A stretch of 54,315 nucleotides of DNA from DASQWP01 sp050697555. GTDB lineage: Bacteria > Actinomycetota > Thermoleophilia > Gaiellales > Gaiellaceae. Of the stretch, positions 31,264-38,547 are shown in pieces. The notes under the pieces are model-generated. The model was not told the DNA's origin. It did not search any database and was given only the letters and a program-made list of their open reading frames with translations. Made by a program: the position numbers and the translations under genes. The first letter of the stretch is position 1. Each line of letters starts with the position of its first letter. The stretch lies in NCBI GenBank assembly GCA_050697555.1, contig JBOHAD010000008.1:1-54315 (forward strand), read 5' to 3'.

Positions 31264-32958
31264 TCACGCCGTGAAGGCCGCCTGGTTCAGGTCGAGATGG
31301 CCCATGGCGCTCGGCTCGACGCCGGTGACGGCCGGCTTCGTGGCCGTCAGGTAGTAGTAGAAGTAGGGGAAGAGGATCGGCGTCTCGTCGAGCAGGAGCC
31401 GCTCGATCTCGCCCGCGACTTCCTTCTGCGAGTCGATGTCCACCGCCGAGACGTAGTCGACCACGAGCTGGTCGTAGGTCGAGTTCCTGAAGTGAGGGGA
31501 GTTCCAGGTGCCCTTGCTCGTGAGGGGCGCACCCAGGTAGACGTTCGGGACACCGCGGTGGCCGTACTCGGTGATCCCCATGACCGAGTCGAGCCAGACC
31601 GACGAGCCGTAGACGCCGTCTCCGTAGTAGGCGCTCGAGTCGGTGATCGAGAGCTCGATGTTGATCCCAACCTCCCTGGCGGCGTTCTGGATCAGAACCG
31701 CCAGGTCGGGGATCTCGAAGCCGCGCCAGGTCGAAAGCTTGACCGAGAACCCGTCGCCCTTGCCCGCGTCCGCGAGAAGCTGCCTCGCCGCCTCGACGTC
31801 TTGCGCGCGCTGCTCGACGGTCGTGTCGGCCGAAGGGAAGACGGGCGCGAACGGATGGTCGTTGCCGATGTCCGCGAGGCCGTTGAAGAGGCCGTCGACC
31901 ATCGCCTGGCGATCGAGCAGGAGCCCCATCGCCTGGCGCACCCGCTTGTCCCTGAACGGCTCCATGTCCGTGCGCATGTGCACCTGGCGGTGGGTGGCCG
32001 CCCGCGTCTCGATCACGAGGACGTCCGGGTTGTCGATCAGCGCCTGGCCGCCCGAGACGGAGAAGTGGCTGATGATGTCGACCTGGTCGCCCTGGATCGC
32101 GAGCACGGCCGCCTGCTCGTCGGCGAAGAACTGCAGCACGTTCCGATCGGCGAGCGGCTGCCGGGCGGCGTCCCAGTAATCCGGGTTCTTCGTGTAGGTG
32201 GCCTCCACCTCAGGCGTGTAGCGCTCGAGCACCCACGGGCCGGTTCCGAGGAAGCTGCTCTCCCACTCGGCGGGGTCGAAGTCCGCTGGCAGGATGATCG
32301 CGTTGTAGTTGTCCGAGCTGACGAGGTACGGGAAGTTTCCGTTCGGCCCCAGGAGCGTGAACTCGACAGTGGCCTCGTCGACCGCCCTCGTGCTTCCGGG
32401 CTCGATGACCCCTCCGAGCGCCGAGAGCGCGTTCCCGCCCGTCTCGGGGTGCGAGAGCCGGTCGAACGTCGCGACGATGTCGTCCGTCGTCATCGCGCGG
32501 CCGTCGTGGTACGCGACGCCCTGCCGGATCGTGAACGTCCACACCGAGGCGTCCTCATTCGGCTCCCAGCCCTCGGCCAGAACGGGCCGCAGCTGGAGAT
32601 CCCGGTCCGAGAAGCAGAGGTACTCGCCGGATTGGCCGAGGACGCAGAGCCCGCCCTCGTCCTGGACGAGCAGCGGGTTGAGCTCGGTCGCGGGAGGCAG
32701 GGACGCAGAACGGAGCACTCCGCCGGCCTGCGCCGCTCCCTGCGTGCCCGTGGCGCCCGTGTCCGTGCTCGCCTCGTCGTCTCCGCCGCAGGCCGCTGCG
32801 AGAAAGCTGAGGGCGGGAAGCGACATCCCGAGGACGGTGCCGCGGCGGACGAACTCGCGCCGGCTGATCCTGCCGGCCGCGTAAGTGTCGATCAGATGGT
32901 TGTCGATCTCGCCGCTACGCCCGCGGACGGCGTCTACACGGCGCTGAGTCTCGTCCAT
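31264..32958 (-). CDS. ABC transporter substrate-binding lipoprotein, family 5 (DppA/OppA-like)
   Basis: A 564-residue protein with a long N-terminal region, then a twin-arginine motif SRREFVRRG at residues 32-40, a hydrophobic stretch and lipobox LAAAC with Cys57. This suggests Tat export followed by lipidation. The SBP_bac_5 domain shows VLAEGWEPNEDASVWTFTIR, QGVAYHDGRAMTTDDIVATF and FRDKRVRQAMGLLLDRQAMV. These proteins bind peptides, opines, nickel chelates or other polar solutes. Excellent AGGAG eight bases before the ATG. It is divergent from the IclR gene at 33262, which probably regulates it. Confidence 0.93.
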   Translation of the reverse strand: MDETQRRVDAVRGRSGEIDNHLIDTYAAGRISRREFVRRGTVLGMSLPALSFLAAACGGDDEASTDTGATGTQGAAQAGGVLRSASLPPATELNPLLVQDEGGLCVLGQSGEYLCFSDRDLQLRPVLAEGWEPNEDASVWTFTIRQGVAYHDGRAMTTDDIVATFDRLSHPETGGNALSALGGVIEPGSTRAVDEATVEFTLLGPNGNFPYLVSSDNYNAIILPADFDPAEWESSFLGTGPWVLERYTPEVEATYTKNPDYWDAARQPLADRNVLQFFADEQAAVLAIQGDQVDIISHFSVSGGQALIDNPDVLVIETRAATHRQVHMRTDMEPFRDKRVRQAMGLLLDRQAMVDGLFNGLADIGNDHPFAPVFPSADTTVEQRAQDVEAARQLLADAGKGDGFSVKLSTWRGFEIPDLAVLIQNAAREVGINIELSITDSSAYYGDGVYGSSVWLDSVMGITEYGHRGVPNVYLGAPLTSKGTWNSPHFRNSTYDQLVVDYVSAVDIDSQKEVAGEIERLLLDETPILFPYFYYYLTATKPAVTGVEPSAMGHLDLNQAAFTA

Positions 32959-33120
32959 GTCTCAGGCTCCTTTGTCGAAATCGGCTCCTCGGCGGCTTGC
33001 AGACGTCGCACGACGACTACGGACCGCCCCCAAACCGCCCTGGGCCCACCGCGGGAGAGCCTCCTCAGCGGCTGCTGAGCCTGGCCGGCGACCATTCGCA
33101 CGGTTATCGCACGGGGCTTC

Positions 33121-33150
33121 GTTGCTGTCAAGGCACGCAAAGTTGCTGTC
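33121..33150. promoter_or_regulatory. Direct repeats GTTGCTGTC, 21 bases apart
   Basis: GTTGCTGTC occurs at 33121-33129 and 33142-33150, exactly two helical turns apart, in the 303-base space between the binding-protein gene and the IclR gene. GTTGC is also the arm of the palindrome at the IclR start. These are likely IclR-type binding sites controlling the transporter. The rest of the spacer holds only a CTCAGC-GGCT-GCTGAG hairpin at 33064-33079. Confidence 0.55.
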
Positions 33151-33254
33151 GGCACACCAACCCGTTAGGGACCCTGCTTCTATGACGTCGACCGCGCTTC
33201 GAGGTTGGGCTCCTCGCGTCCGTTGAACTTCCCGGGCAACGCGAGTAGCTTCTG

Positions 33255-33270
33255 AGCAACGATGGTTGCT
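33255..33270. promoter_or_regulatory. Operator palindrome over the iclR start codon
   Basis: AGCAAC-GATG-GTTGCT is a perfect inverted repeat with six-base arms overlapping the ATG at 33262. A further half-site, AGCAAC, follows at about 33276-33281. It shares the GTTGC core with the direct repeats at 33121-33150. Autorepression by the IclR-type protein is the simplest reading. Confidence 0.6.
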
Positions 33271-34029
33271 TCTGGAGCAACGAGTCTCCGGCGCGGCCTC
33301 GCGATCGTGCTCGCACTCGGTGAGGAGGAGGCGAACGGCAACGAGACGCTCGGCGTCGTCCAAATCGCCGGGCTCGTCGGCCGGGAGAAGAGCCAGGTCT
33401 CCCGCACGCTTCAGACGCTGGCCGAGTTCGGCATGGTCGAGCGCGACGCGGTTACGCGAGGCTACCGCCTCGGGTGGCGCGTCTACGCGCTCGCCGCGAG
33501 AGCGGGCGAGCCGCGACTCCTGGCGGCCGCGAGGCCGGCGATCGAGCGTCTGGTCGGGAGGGTCGGCGAGCGGGCACACCTGTCCGTCCTGGAGGGCGTT
33601 CAGGTGCTGACGTTGCTCTCCGAGGGCCCTCCGCTCGCGGTGCAGGCGGCCGGCTGGGTCGGTCGCAGGGGCCCCGCGTACTGCACCTCGGCCGGGCGGG
33701 CGCTCCTCTTCGACCGTGGCCGCGACGAGCTCGAGACCCTCTTCGCCGGCGTCGAGCTCCGCCGGCTCGGGCCGGCCTCGCCCACAAGCGTTTCCGAGCT
33801 GGCCGAGCGGATAGCCGAGGCGCGCGCGCTCGGCTATGCCGCGGTGGACGAGGAGTTCGAGGCCGGTCTAGTCGCCGTCGCGGCGCCCGTGCGCGACTTT
33901 GCGGGACGGATCGTCGCCGCTCTCAACGTGTCGGGCCCGAAGTTTCGCTTCGGCGAGCGCTTTCGCTCGGCCGGCCCGGACGTGCTCGCCGCTGCCGACG
34001 ATCTCTCCGCGGCGCTCGGCGGCCGATGA
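33262..34029 (+). CDS. IclR-family transcriptional regulator
   Basis: A 255-residue protein. The N-terminal winged helix is SLRRGLAIVLALGEEEANGN, LGVVQIAGLVGREKSQVSRT and LQTLAEFGMVERDAVTRGYR. The C-terminal effector domain has ERAHLSVLEGVQVLTLL, GPAYCTSAGRALLFDR and EFEAGLVAVAAPVRDFAGRI. IclR regulators typically sense small aromatic or aliphatic catabolic intermediates. Its location between the transporter and the dehydrogenase/Fae genes makes it the probable regulator of the whole island. No Shine-Dalgarno precedes the ATG, which lies in an operator. Confidence 0.9.
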   Translation: MVASGATSLRRGLAIVLALGEEEANGNETLGVVQIAGLVGREKSQVSRTLQTLAEFGMVERDAVTRGYRLGWRVYALAARAGEPRLLAAARPAIERLVGRVGERAHLSVLEGVQVLTLLSEGPPLAVQAAGWVGRRGPAYCTSAGRALLFDRGRDELETLFAGVELRRLGPASPTSVSELAERIAEARALGYAAVDEEFEAGLVAVAAPVRDFAGRIVAALNVSGPKFRFGERFRSAGPDVLAAADDLSAALGGR

Positions 34030-34063
34030 CGCGCCCTCCGGCTCGCCTGGAGCGAGCGAGCCG

Positions 34064-34681
34064 CTGATCCTCCTCGTCTGCACCGAGGCGAGTTCGCACC
34101 TGGACGCCGGTCGGCAGGGCGACTACGAGGGCCTGCGGGAGCGTCTCGAAGGCCTCGCCGAGGAGGGGTGTGAGCTCCGCCACTACGCCAGCCCCGGCGG
34201 CTTGGGTGACGCCTCCGCCGTCGTCCTGAGCGCCTCGAACGCACCGTGGTCGGCGCACGCTCCCAGAGCGTTCGAGCCGCTCGAGCAGGCTCTGGCGGAG
34301 GCGGCCGTCCCCGTGCTCGGGATCTGCGCCGGCATGCAGCTCCTCACCTGGTTCGCGGGCGGAGAGGTGGAGCCGCTCGGGGGACCGTCCGAGGCGGAGG
34401 TCGGCTTCCAGCCGATCGAGGTCGTCGCGCCGGACGATCCTCTCTTCCGCGACCTCGAGCGGGAGCCGGAGGTCTTCCAGGAGCACACGCACCACGTCTC
34501 CCGCCTCCCTTCGGGCTTCGAGGTGCTCGCGACCGGGAGCCGCTGCCCCGTCGAGGCGCTCCGGCACACGGGGCAGCCCGTCTGGGGGGTGCAGTTCCAT
34601 CCCGAGGCGTGGGACGACGCGCGACCGGCGGGAGAGCGCATCCTTCGGAACTTCTTCGCGGCGGTCCGCTCCGGCGGGTGA
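34064..34681 (+). CDS. Class-I glutamine amidotransferase-like protein
   Basis: About 205 residues: ILLVCTEASSHLDAGRQGDY, VPVLGICAGMQLLTWFAGGE with the nucleophile Cys, and WGVQFHPEAWDDARP with the His-Glu pair of the triad. It is a stand-alone amidotransferase or gamma-glutamyl-hydrolase-like domain without a synthetase partner nearby. No ATG/GTG/TTG is in frame near the domain start; CTG 34064 with GGAG upstream fits best, while the first ATG in frame (33899) lies deep inside iclR. It might be translated by coupling to the iclR stop. It could hydrolyse or transfer an amide or gamma-glutamyl group in the pathway. Confidence 0.75.
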   Translation: MILLVCTEASSHLDAGRQGDYEGLRERLEGLAEEGCELRHYASPGGLGDASAVVLSASNAPWSAHAPRAFEPLEQALAEAAVPVLGICAGMQLLTWFAGGEVEPLGGPSEAEVGFQPIEVVAPDDPLFRDLEREPEVFQEHTHHVSRLPSGFEVLATGSRCPVEALRHTGQPVWGVQFHPEAWDDARPAGERILRNFFAAVRSGG

Positions 34682-34696
34682 CGCGGGAAGGAGGGC

Positions 34697-35803
34697 CTAG
34701 CCGTCGAAGACGACGAGCTGACGGACGGAGTCGCCTGCGCGCAGGCGGTCAAACGCCTGCGGGAGCTCCTCCAGGCGGATCCGGCGGCTGACCAGCCCTT
34801 CGAGCTCGAGCTCGCCTTCTTGAACGAGCTCGACGAGGCGCGGGATGTCCCGCTCGATCTGCGGCGTGCCGAGGAAGCAGCCCTTGAGCGTCTTCTCGTT
34901 GATGAAGCCCCACGGGTCGATCGTCAGCCGGGCGCCCCTGGGCATGAGCCCGAGCACGACGACGGTGCCGCCGGAGCGGACGGCTGCCCATGCCTCGTTG
35001 ATCGTCTCCTCGCTGCCGATCGCCTCGAAGGCGTAGTCGACCCCTCCCCGGACGAGATCCTGGACGGCGCCCGCGGCGTCGGTCTGCGCCCCTGCTCGGA
35101 CGACGTCGGTGGCACCGAGCCGCCGGGCGAGCTCGAGCTTCTCCGGGCGCGTGTCCACGGCGACGGTGCGCCCCGCGCCCGCGAGCCGCGCCGCCTGCAC
35201 GACGTTCAGCCCAACGCCTCCGCAGCCCCAGACCGCCACAGTGGCCCCCTCCTCCACGCCCGCCGTGTTGACGACCGCGCCGAAGCCGGTGAGGACCGCG
35301 CAGCTGACGAGCGCCGCGGCGTCGAGCGGAACGTCGCGGCGCACCGCGATAGCGGCCGACTCCGGCACGACGGCGTACTCCGCGAAGGACGAGACAGAGT
35401 TGAAATGGTGAAGCGTCGTGTCGTCAACGCTCAGGCGGCTCGTCCCGTCCGCGAGGACGCCGTCCGAGCCGCGCCGCCCGAAGAGCTCGCAGAAGGTTCG
35501 CCGCCCGGATCGGCAGGGCGCGCACTCGCCGCAGGAGGGGACGAGCGCGAGGACGACGTGATCGCCCTCCGTGAGCCGCTCGACGCCGGGACCCGGCTCG
35601 ACGACGATCCCGGAGGCCTCGTGCCCGAGGACGAGCGGCAACGGCTCCGGCAAGTCGCCGTCGACGACGTGAAGGTCGCTCGCGCAGACGCCGCAGGCCG
35701 CGATCCGGACGAGCACCTCGCCCTCCTTCGGGGGTGCGAGCTCGACGTCGAGGATCTCAACGGGCGTGCGCGGCTCCCAGAGGACGGCGGCTTTCACGCG
35801 CAT
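34697..35803 (-). CDS. Zinc-dependent alcohol dehydrogenase (MDR superfamily), copy 1
   Basis: A 368-residue medium-chain dehydrogenase: GVCASDLHVVDG and LVLGHEASGIV supply catalytic zinc ligands; CGECAPCRSGRRTFC has the C-x2-C-x2-C-x7-C structural zinc site; VWGCGGVGLNVVQAARLAG binds NAD(P). The class III-like features (long zinc loop, GFGAVVNTAGVEEG) resemble formaldehyde/mycothiol- and nicotinoprotein-type alcohol dehydrogenases. The ATG at 35803 has TAGGCT six bases upstream on the same strand, indicating a leaderless message. It is divergent from a second dehydrogenase of the same type, 39 bases away. Confidence 0.92.
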   Translation of the reverse strand: MRVKAAVLWEPRTPVEILDVELAPPKEGEVLVRIAACGVCASDLHVVDGDLPEPLPLVLGHEASGIVVEPGPGVERLTEGDHVVLALVPSCGECAPCRSGRRTFCELFGRRGSDGVLADGTSRLSVDDTTLHHFNSVSSFAEYAVVPESAAIAVRRDVPLDAAALVSCAVLTGFGAVVNTAGVEEGATVAVWGCGGVGLNVVQAARLAGAGRTVAVDTRPEKLELARRLGATDVVRAGAQTDAAGAVQDLVRGGVDYAFEAIGSEETINEAWAAVRSGGTVVVLGLMPRGARLTIDPWGFINEKTLKGCFLGTPQIERDIPRLVELVQEGELELEGLVSRRIRLEELPQAFDRLRAGDSVRQLVVFDG

Positions 35804-35809
35804 GCAGCG

Positions 35810-35836
35810 AGCCTAGCGGTCGCCGCTCCCTAGAAT
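35810..35836. promoter_or_regulatory. Back-to-back leaderless promoters of the two dehydrogenases
   Basis: On the minus strand TAGGCT (35815-35810) lies six bases before the ATG at 35803. On the plus strand TAGAAT (35831-35836) lies six bases before the GTG at 35843. Only 14 bases separate the two -10 boxes, so each promoter's -35 region must fall inside the other gene's start. The two genes should compete for polymerase. Confidence 0.55.
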
Positions 35837-35842
35837 CGCGCC

Positions 35843-36934
35843 GTGCGCGCGGCGGTATTGAGAGCGATCGGGGAGCCCCTCGCGATCGAGGAGGTGGAGA
35901 TCGCGCCGCCCGGTCCCGGGGAGGCCCTGGTGCGCCTCGCGGCGAGCGGGGTCTGCCACAGCGACTGGAACGTGATCTCGGGCGCGACGCCCAACCCGCT
36001 CCCCGCCGTGCTCGGGCACGAGGGCGCCGGCGTCGTGGAGGAGGTCGGCGAGGGCGTGGAGACAGTCGCCGAAGGCAACCACGTCGTTCTCTCCTGGCTG
36101 CCCGCCTGCGGGCGCTGCTTCTACTGCCTGCAGGGGCGACCTGTCCTCTGCGACGTGGCCATGGCGGACATGTTCCGGGGGACGTTGCCCGGGGGCGCGC
36201 TCCGGCTCTCGCAGGACGACGAGCCGCTCTACCACTACTCGTATCTGTCGGCCTTCGCCGAGCGGTGCGTCGTCCCCGAGGGCTGCTGCGTGCGGATCCG
36301 CGACGATGCCCCGCTCGACGTGGCGGCCCTCGTCGGTTGCGCGGTGATGACGGGCTTCGGTGCCGTCGTCAACCGGGCCCGCGTCGAGCCGGGGAGCGCC
36401 GTCGTCGTCTTCGGGGCCGGAGGCGTCGGGCTCTCTGCGATCATGGGCGCCCGCTTCGCCGGCGCGCGGACGATCGTCGCGGCCGACCCGGTCGCCTTCA
36501 AGCGGGAGACGGCGCTCGAGCTCGGGGCGACCCACGCCGTGCAGCCCGCCGCCGCTCGGGAGCTCCTGCTCGAGCTGACGGACGGGCGCGGCGCCGACGT
36601 CGCCGTCGACGGGGCCGGCGCGCCCGGCATCGTCGCACAGGCCTACGACGCGGTCCGGCGAGGCGGCACCGTCGTCGCCGTCGGGATCCCGCCGGTCGGC
36701 TCGACGGCGGACCTGCCCGGGCCCAGTCTGCCGCGCGAGGAGAAGGTCGTCACGGGCAGCTTCTACGGCTCTTGCCGCCCGCAGGTGGACATGCCTCTCG
36801 TGCTCGATCTCTTCATGGAGGGCCGGCTGCCGCTCGACCGGCTCGTCAGCCGCACGTACCGGCTCGAGGACGTCAACGACGCCTTCGCCGCGATGAACGC
36901 CGGCGAGGTCGCCCGGGCGGTGGTCAATTTTTGA
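35843..36934 (+). CDS. Zinc-dependent alcohol dehydrogenase (MDR superfamily), copy 2
   Basis: A 363-residue enzyme with GVCHSDWNVISG and AVLGHEGAGVVEEVG (catalytic zinc), CGRCFYCLQGRPVLC (structural zinc, C-x2-C-x2-C-x7-C) and VVFGAGGVGLSAIMGARFAG (NAD(P) fold). It is clearly paralogous to copy 1 (shared TGFGAVVN segment) but only moderately similar. It belongs to the class-III/nicotinoprotein-like group acting on primary alcohols or aldehyde-thiol adducts. It leads an operon with the Fae, enolase-family, amidohydrolase and PLP-lyase genes, all overlapping or within two bases. Confidence 0.92.
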   Translation: MRAAVLRAIGEPLAIEEVEIAPPGPGEALVRLAASGVCHSDWNVISGATPNPLPAVLGHEGAGVVEEVGEGVETVAEGNHVVLSWLPACGRCFYCLQGRPVLCDVAMADMFRGTLPGGALRLSQDDEPLYHYSYLSAFAERCVVPEGCCVRIRDDAPLDVAALVGCAVMTGFGAVVNRARVEPGSAVVVFGAGGVGLSAIMGARFAGARTIVAADPVAFKRETALELGATHAVQPAAARELLLELTDGRGADVAVDGAGAPGIVAQAYDAVRRGGTVVAVGIPPVGSTADLPGPSLPREEKVVTGSFYGSCRPQVDMPLVLDLFMEGRLPLDRLVSRTYRLEDVNDAFAAMNAGEVARAVVNF

Positions 36935-36937
36935 CCA
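36921..36937. promoter_or_regulatory. Inverted repeat over the dehydrogenase stop and Fae start
   Basis: TGGTCAA-TTT-TTGACCA is a perfect seven-base inverted repeat. It contains the last codons and TGA of the dehydrogenase and the TTG start of the Fae gene. It is an AT-rich island in GC-rich coding sequence. As RNA it could hide the Fae start until the upstream gene is translated; as DNA it could be a protein-binding site. Confidence 0.5.
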
Positions 36938-37443
36938 TTGCCACGCGAACCCAGATCGGCGAGGGGTTCGCAGGGAGCGGACCGAACGCGGCGCACGTGA
37001 ACACCGTGCTCGGGCTCAAGGGTGGGCCCGTGGAGACGGCTTGGGCGACGGCGCTCGCCACGCCGCGGCAAGGACACATCCCGTTCGTCGTCGTCCACCG
37101 CCCGAACATGCCGGTGAAGCCGGCGACGCTCTTCGTCAACAAGGCGGACATCCGGGGTGACCGCCACGCGGGGCTCACCTGGGGCGCGGCGCAGGCCGGG
37201 GTCGCCCGGGGCGTTCTCGAGGCGGTCGCGGACGGCGTCGTCCCGGCGGGCGAGGTCGACGATCTCGTCCTCGTCGCCGCCGTCTGGGTGGACTGGGCCG
37301 CTGAAGACGAGGAGGAGGTCTATGCGAACAACGTCAGCGCGACGCGTGGGGCCCTCATGGCCGGCGCGGAGGGGCGGCCCCGACTCGAGGAGCTCCTCGC
37401 CGTGAAGGACGAGCCCGCCAACCCGTTCTTCCGGCGCGGGTGA
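36931..37443 (+). CDS. fae: Formaldehyde-activating enzyme (Fae) family protein
   Basis: A 170-residue protein that lines up along its length with Fae of methylotrophs: TQIGEGFAGSGPNAAHVNTV (His22 at the catalytic position), LGLKGGPVETAWATALATPR, MPVKPATLFVNKADIR, GAAQAGVARGVLEAVADGVV and DDLVLVAAVWVDWAAEDEEE. Fae condenses formaldehyde with tetrahydromethanopterin; homologues in organisms without that cofactor have unknown or scavenging roles. The start is TTG overlapping the dehydrogenase TGA. Encoded directly behind an alcohol dehydrogenase, it points to formaldehyde as a pathway product. No tetrahydromethanopterin genes are in the window. Confidence 0.87.
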   Translation: MTIATRTQIGEGFAGSGPNAAHVNTVLGLKGGPVETAWATALATPRQGHIPFVVVHRPNMPVKPATLFVNKADIRGDRHAGLTWGAAQAGVARGVLEAVADGVVPAGEVDDLVLVAAVWVDWAAEDEEEVYANNVSATRGALMAGAEGRPRLEELLAVKDEPANPFFRRG

Positions 37444-38546
37444 GGATCACCGGGATCCGCTTCCGCCGCCTGCGGCTCCCGCTCGATCCGCCCTTCCTGG
37501 CCGCCTGGGATCCCCAGCCACGCCGTTCTTTCGAGGCGACGCTCGTGCTCGTCGAGACCGACGACGGCCTCGTCGGCGTCGGCTCGGGCCACACGATGGA
37601 CGGCTTCGAGCGGTGGGAGCACCTCTTCGTCGGTGAGGATCCACTCGACATCGAACGGCACGTTCGCGTGCTGGAGACGGTCAGCTTCCACGCCGGCCGC
37701 TTCTGGCCGCTCGAGGCTGCTCTCTGGGACCTGGCCGGCAAGGCCGAGGGCGTGCCGGCCGCGCTCCTGCTGGGGGGCGCTCTCGCGCGTCTGCCCGCGT
37801 ACGCCTCCTGGGGCGAGCTCAAGCCGCCCGCGGAGCGGGCGGAGAGCGCCCTGGGACTCCGGGAGCAGGGCTTTCGGGCACTCAAGATCCGCATCGAGCG
37901 CGGCCGTCTCGACGAGGGGCTCGCGGTCGTCCGGGCCGTGCGCGCGGCGCTGGGCTCGGAGATGGACCTGATCGTCGACCTCAACCAGGGCTGGCGCATG
38001 CCCGGCGACGTTTCCGAGCCCCTCGGCTTCGAGGACGTGCGCCGCCTCGCCGACGAGCTGCGAGATCTGGACGTCCTCTGGCTCGAGGAACCGCTTCCAC
38101 GGCACGACGTGCGCGGTCACGCGGCGCTTCGGCAGACCGGCATCGCCGTCTCCGGGGGCGAGATGGCGCGCGAGCCGGCCGACCTGGAGGCGTTCCTCGA
38201 GGCCGACGCGCTCGACGTCTACCAGCCCGATGCCGTCCTGGCCGTGGGGCTCCTCCGTGCGCGGGAGCTCGCTGAGCGCGTGCTCGCCCGCGGCCGCCGC
38301 TTCACGCCGCACACCTGGACGAACGGGATCGGGCTCTTGGCCAACCTGCACCTGACGGCAGGCGTCGGAGGCGGGCCGTATCTCGAGCTCCCTTCCGACC
38401 CACCCGCGTGGACGCCGGAGCGCCGCGACTTCATGCTCGCGGCGCCGCTGCGTCCGGACGGCGAGGGCTTCGTGGCGGTTCCCGACCGTCCCGGCCTCGG
38501 GGTCGAGCTGGACGAGGACGCACTCCGCCGCTACGCCGAGGACTGA
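37440..38546 (+). CDS. Enolase-superfamily dehydratase (mandelate racemase/MLE-like)
   Basis: A 368-residue protein with a capping domain and (beta/alpha)7-beta barrel. FRALKIRIERG supplies the KxR base motif on strand 2, MDLIVDLNQGW the first metal Asp, LDVLWLEEPLPRHDV and GIAVSGGEMAREPADLEAFL the Glu ligands, LDVYQPDAVLAVG an Asp, and FTPHTWTNGIGLLANLHLTA a His-based acid/base at the barrel end, which is typical of acid-sugar dehydratases of the mandelate racemase subgroup. A hydroxy-acid dehydratase activity is likely, with substrate unknown. The GTG start overlaps the Fae stop. Confidence 0.9.
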   Translation: MRITGIRFRRLRLPLDPPFLAAWDPQPRRSFEATLVLVETDDGLVGVGSGHTMDGFERWEHLFVGEDPLDIERHVRVLETVSFHAGRFWPLEAALWDLAGKAEGVPAALLLGGALARLPAYASWGELKPPAERAESALGLREQGFRALKIRIERGRLDEGLAVVRAVRAALGSEMDLIVDLNQGWRMPGDVSEPLGFEDVRRLADELRDLDVLWLEEPLPRHDVRGHAALRQTGIAVSGGEMAREPADLEAFLEADALDVYQPDAVLAVGLLRARELAERVLARGRRFTPHTWTNGIGLLANLHLTAGVGGGPYLELPSDPPAWTPERRDFMLAAPLRPDGEGFVAVPDRPGLGVELDEDALRRYAED

Positions 38547-38547
38547 G

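Noticed and set aside
34026..34064. ATG 34026 as start of the amidotransferase
   Set aside because: It is in a different frame and stops after about 12 codons.
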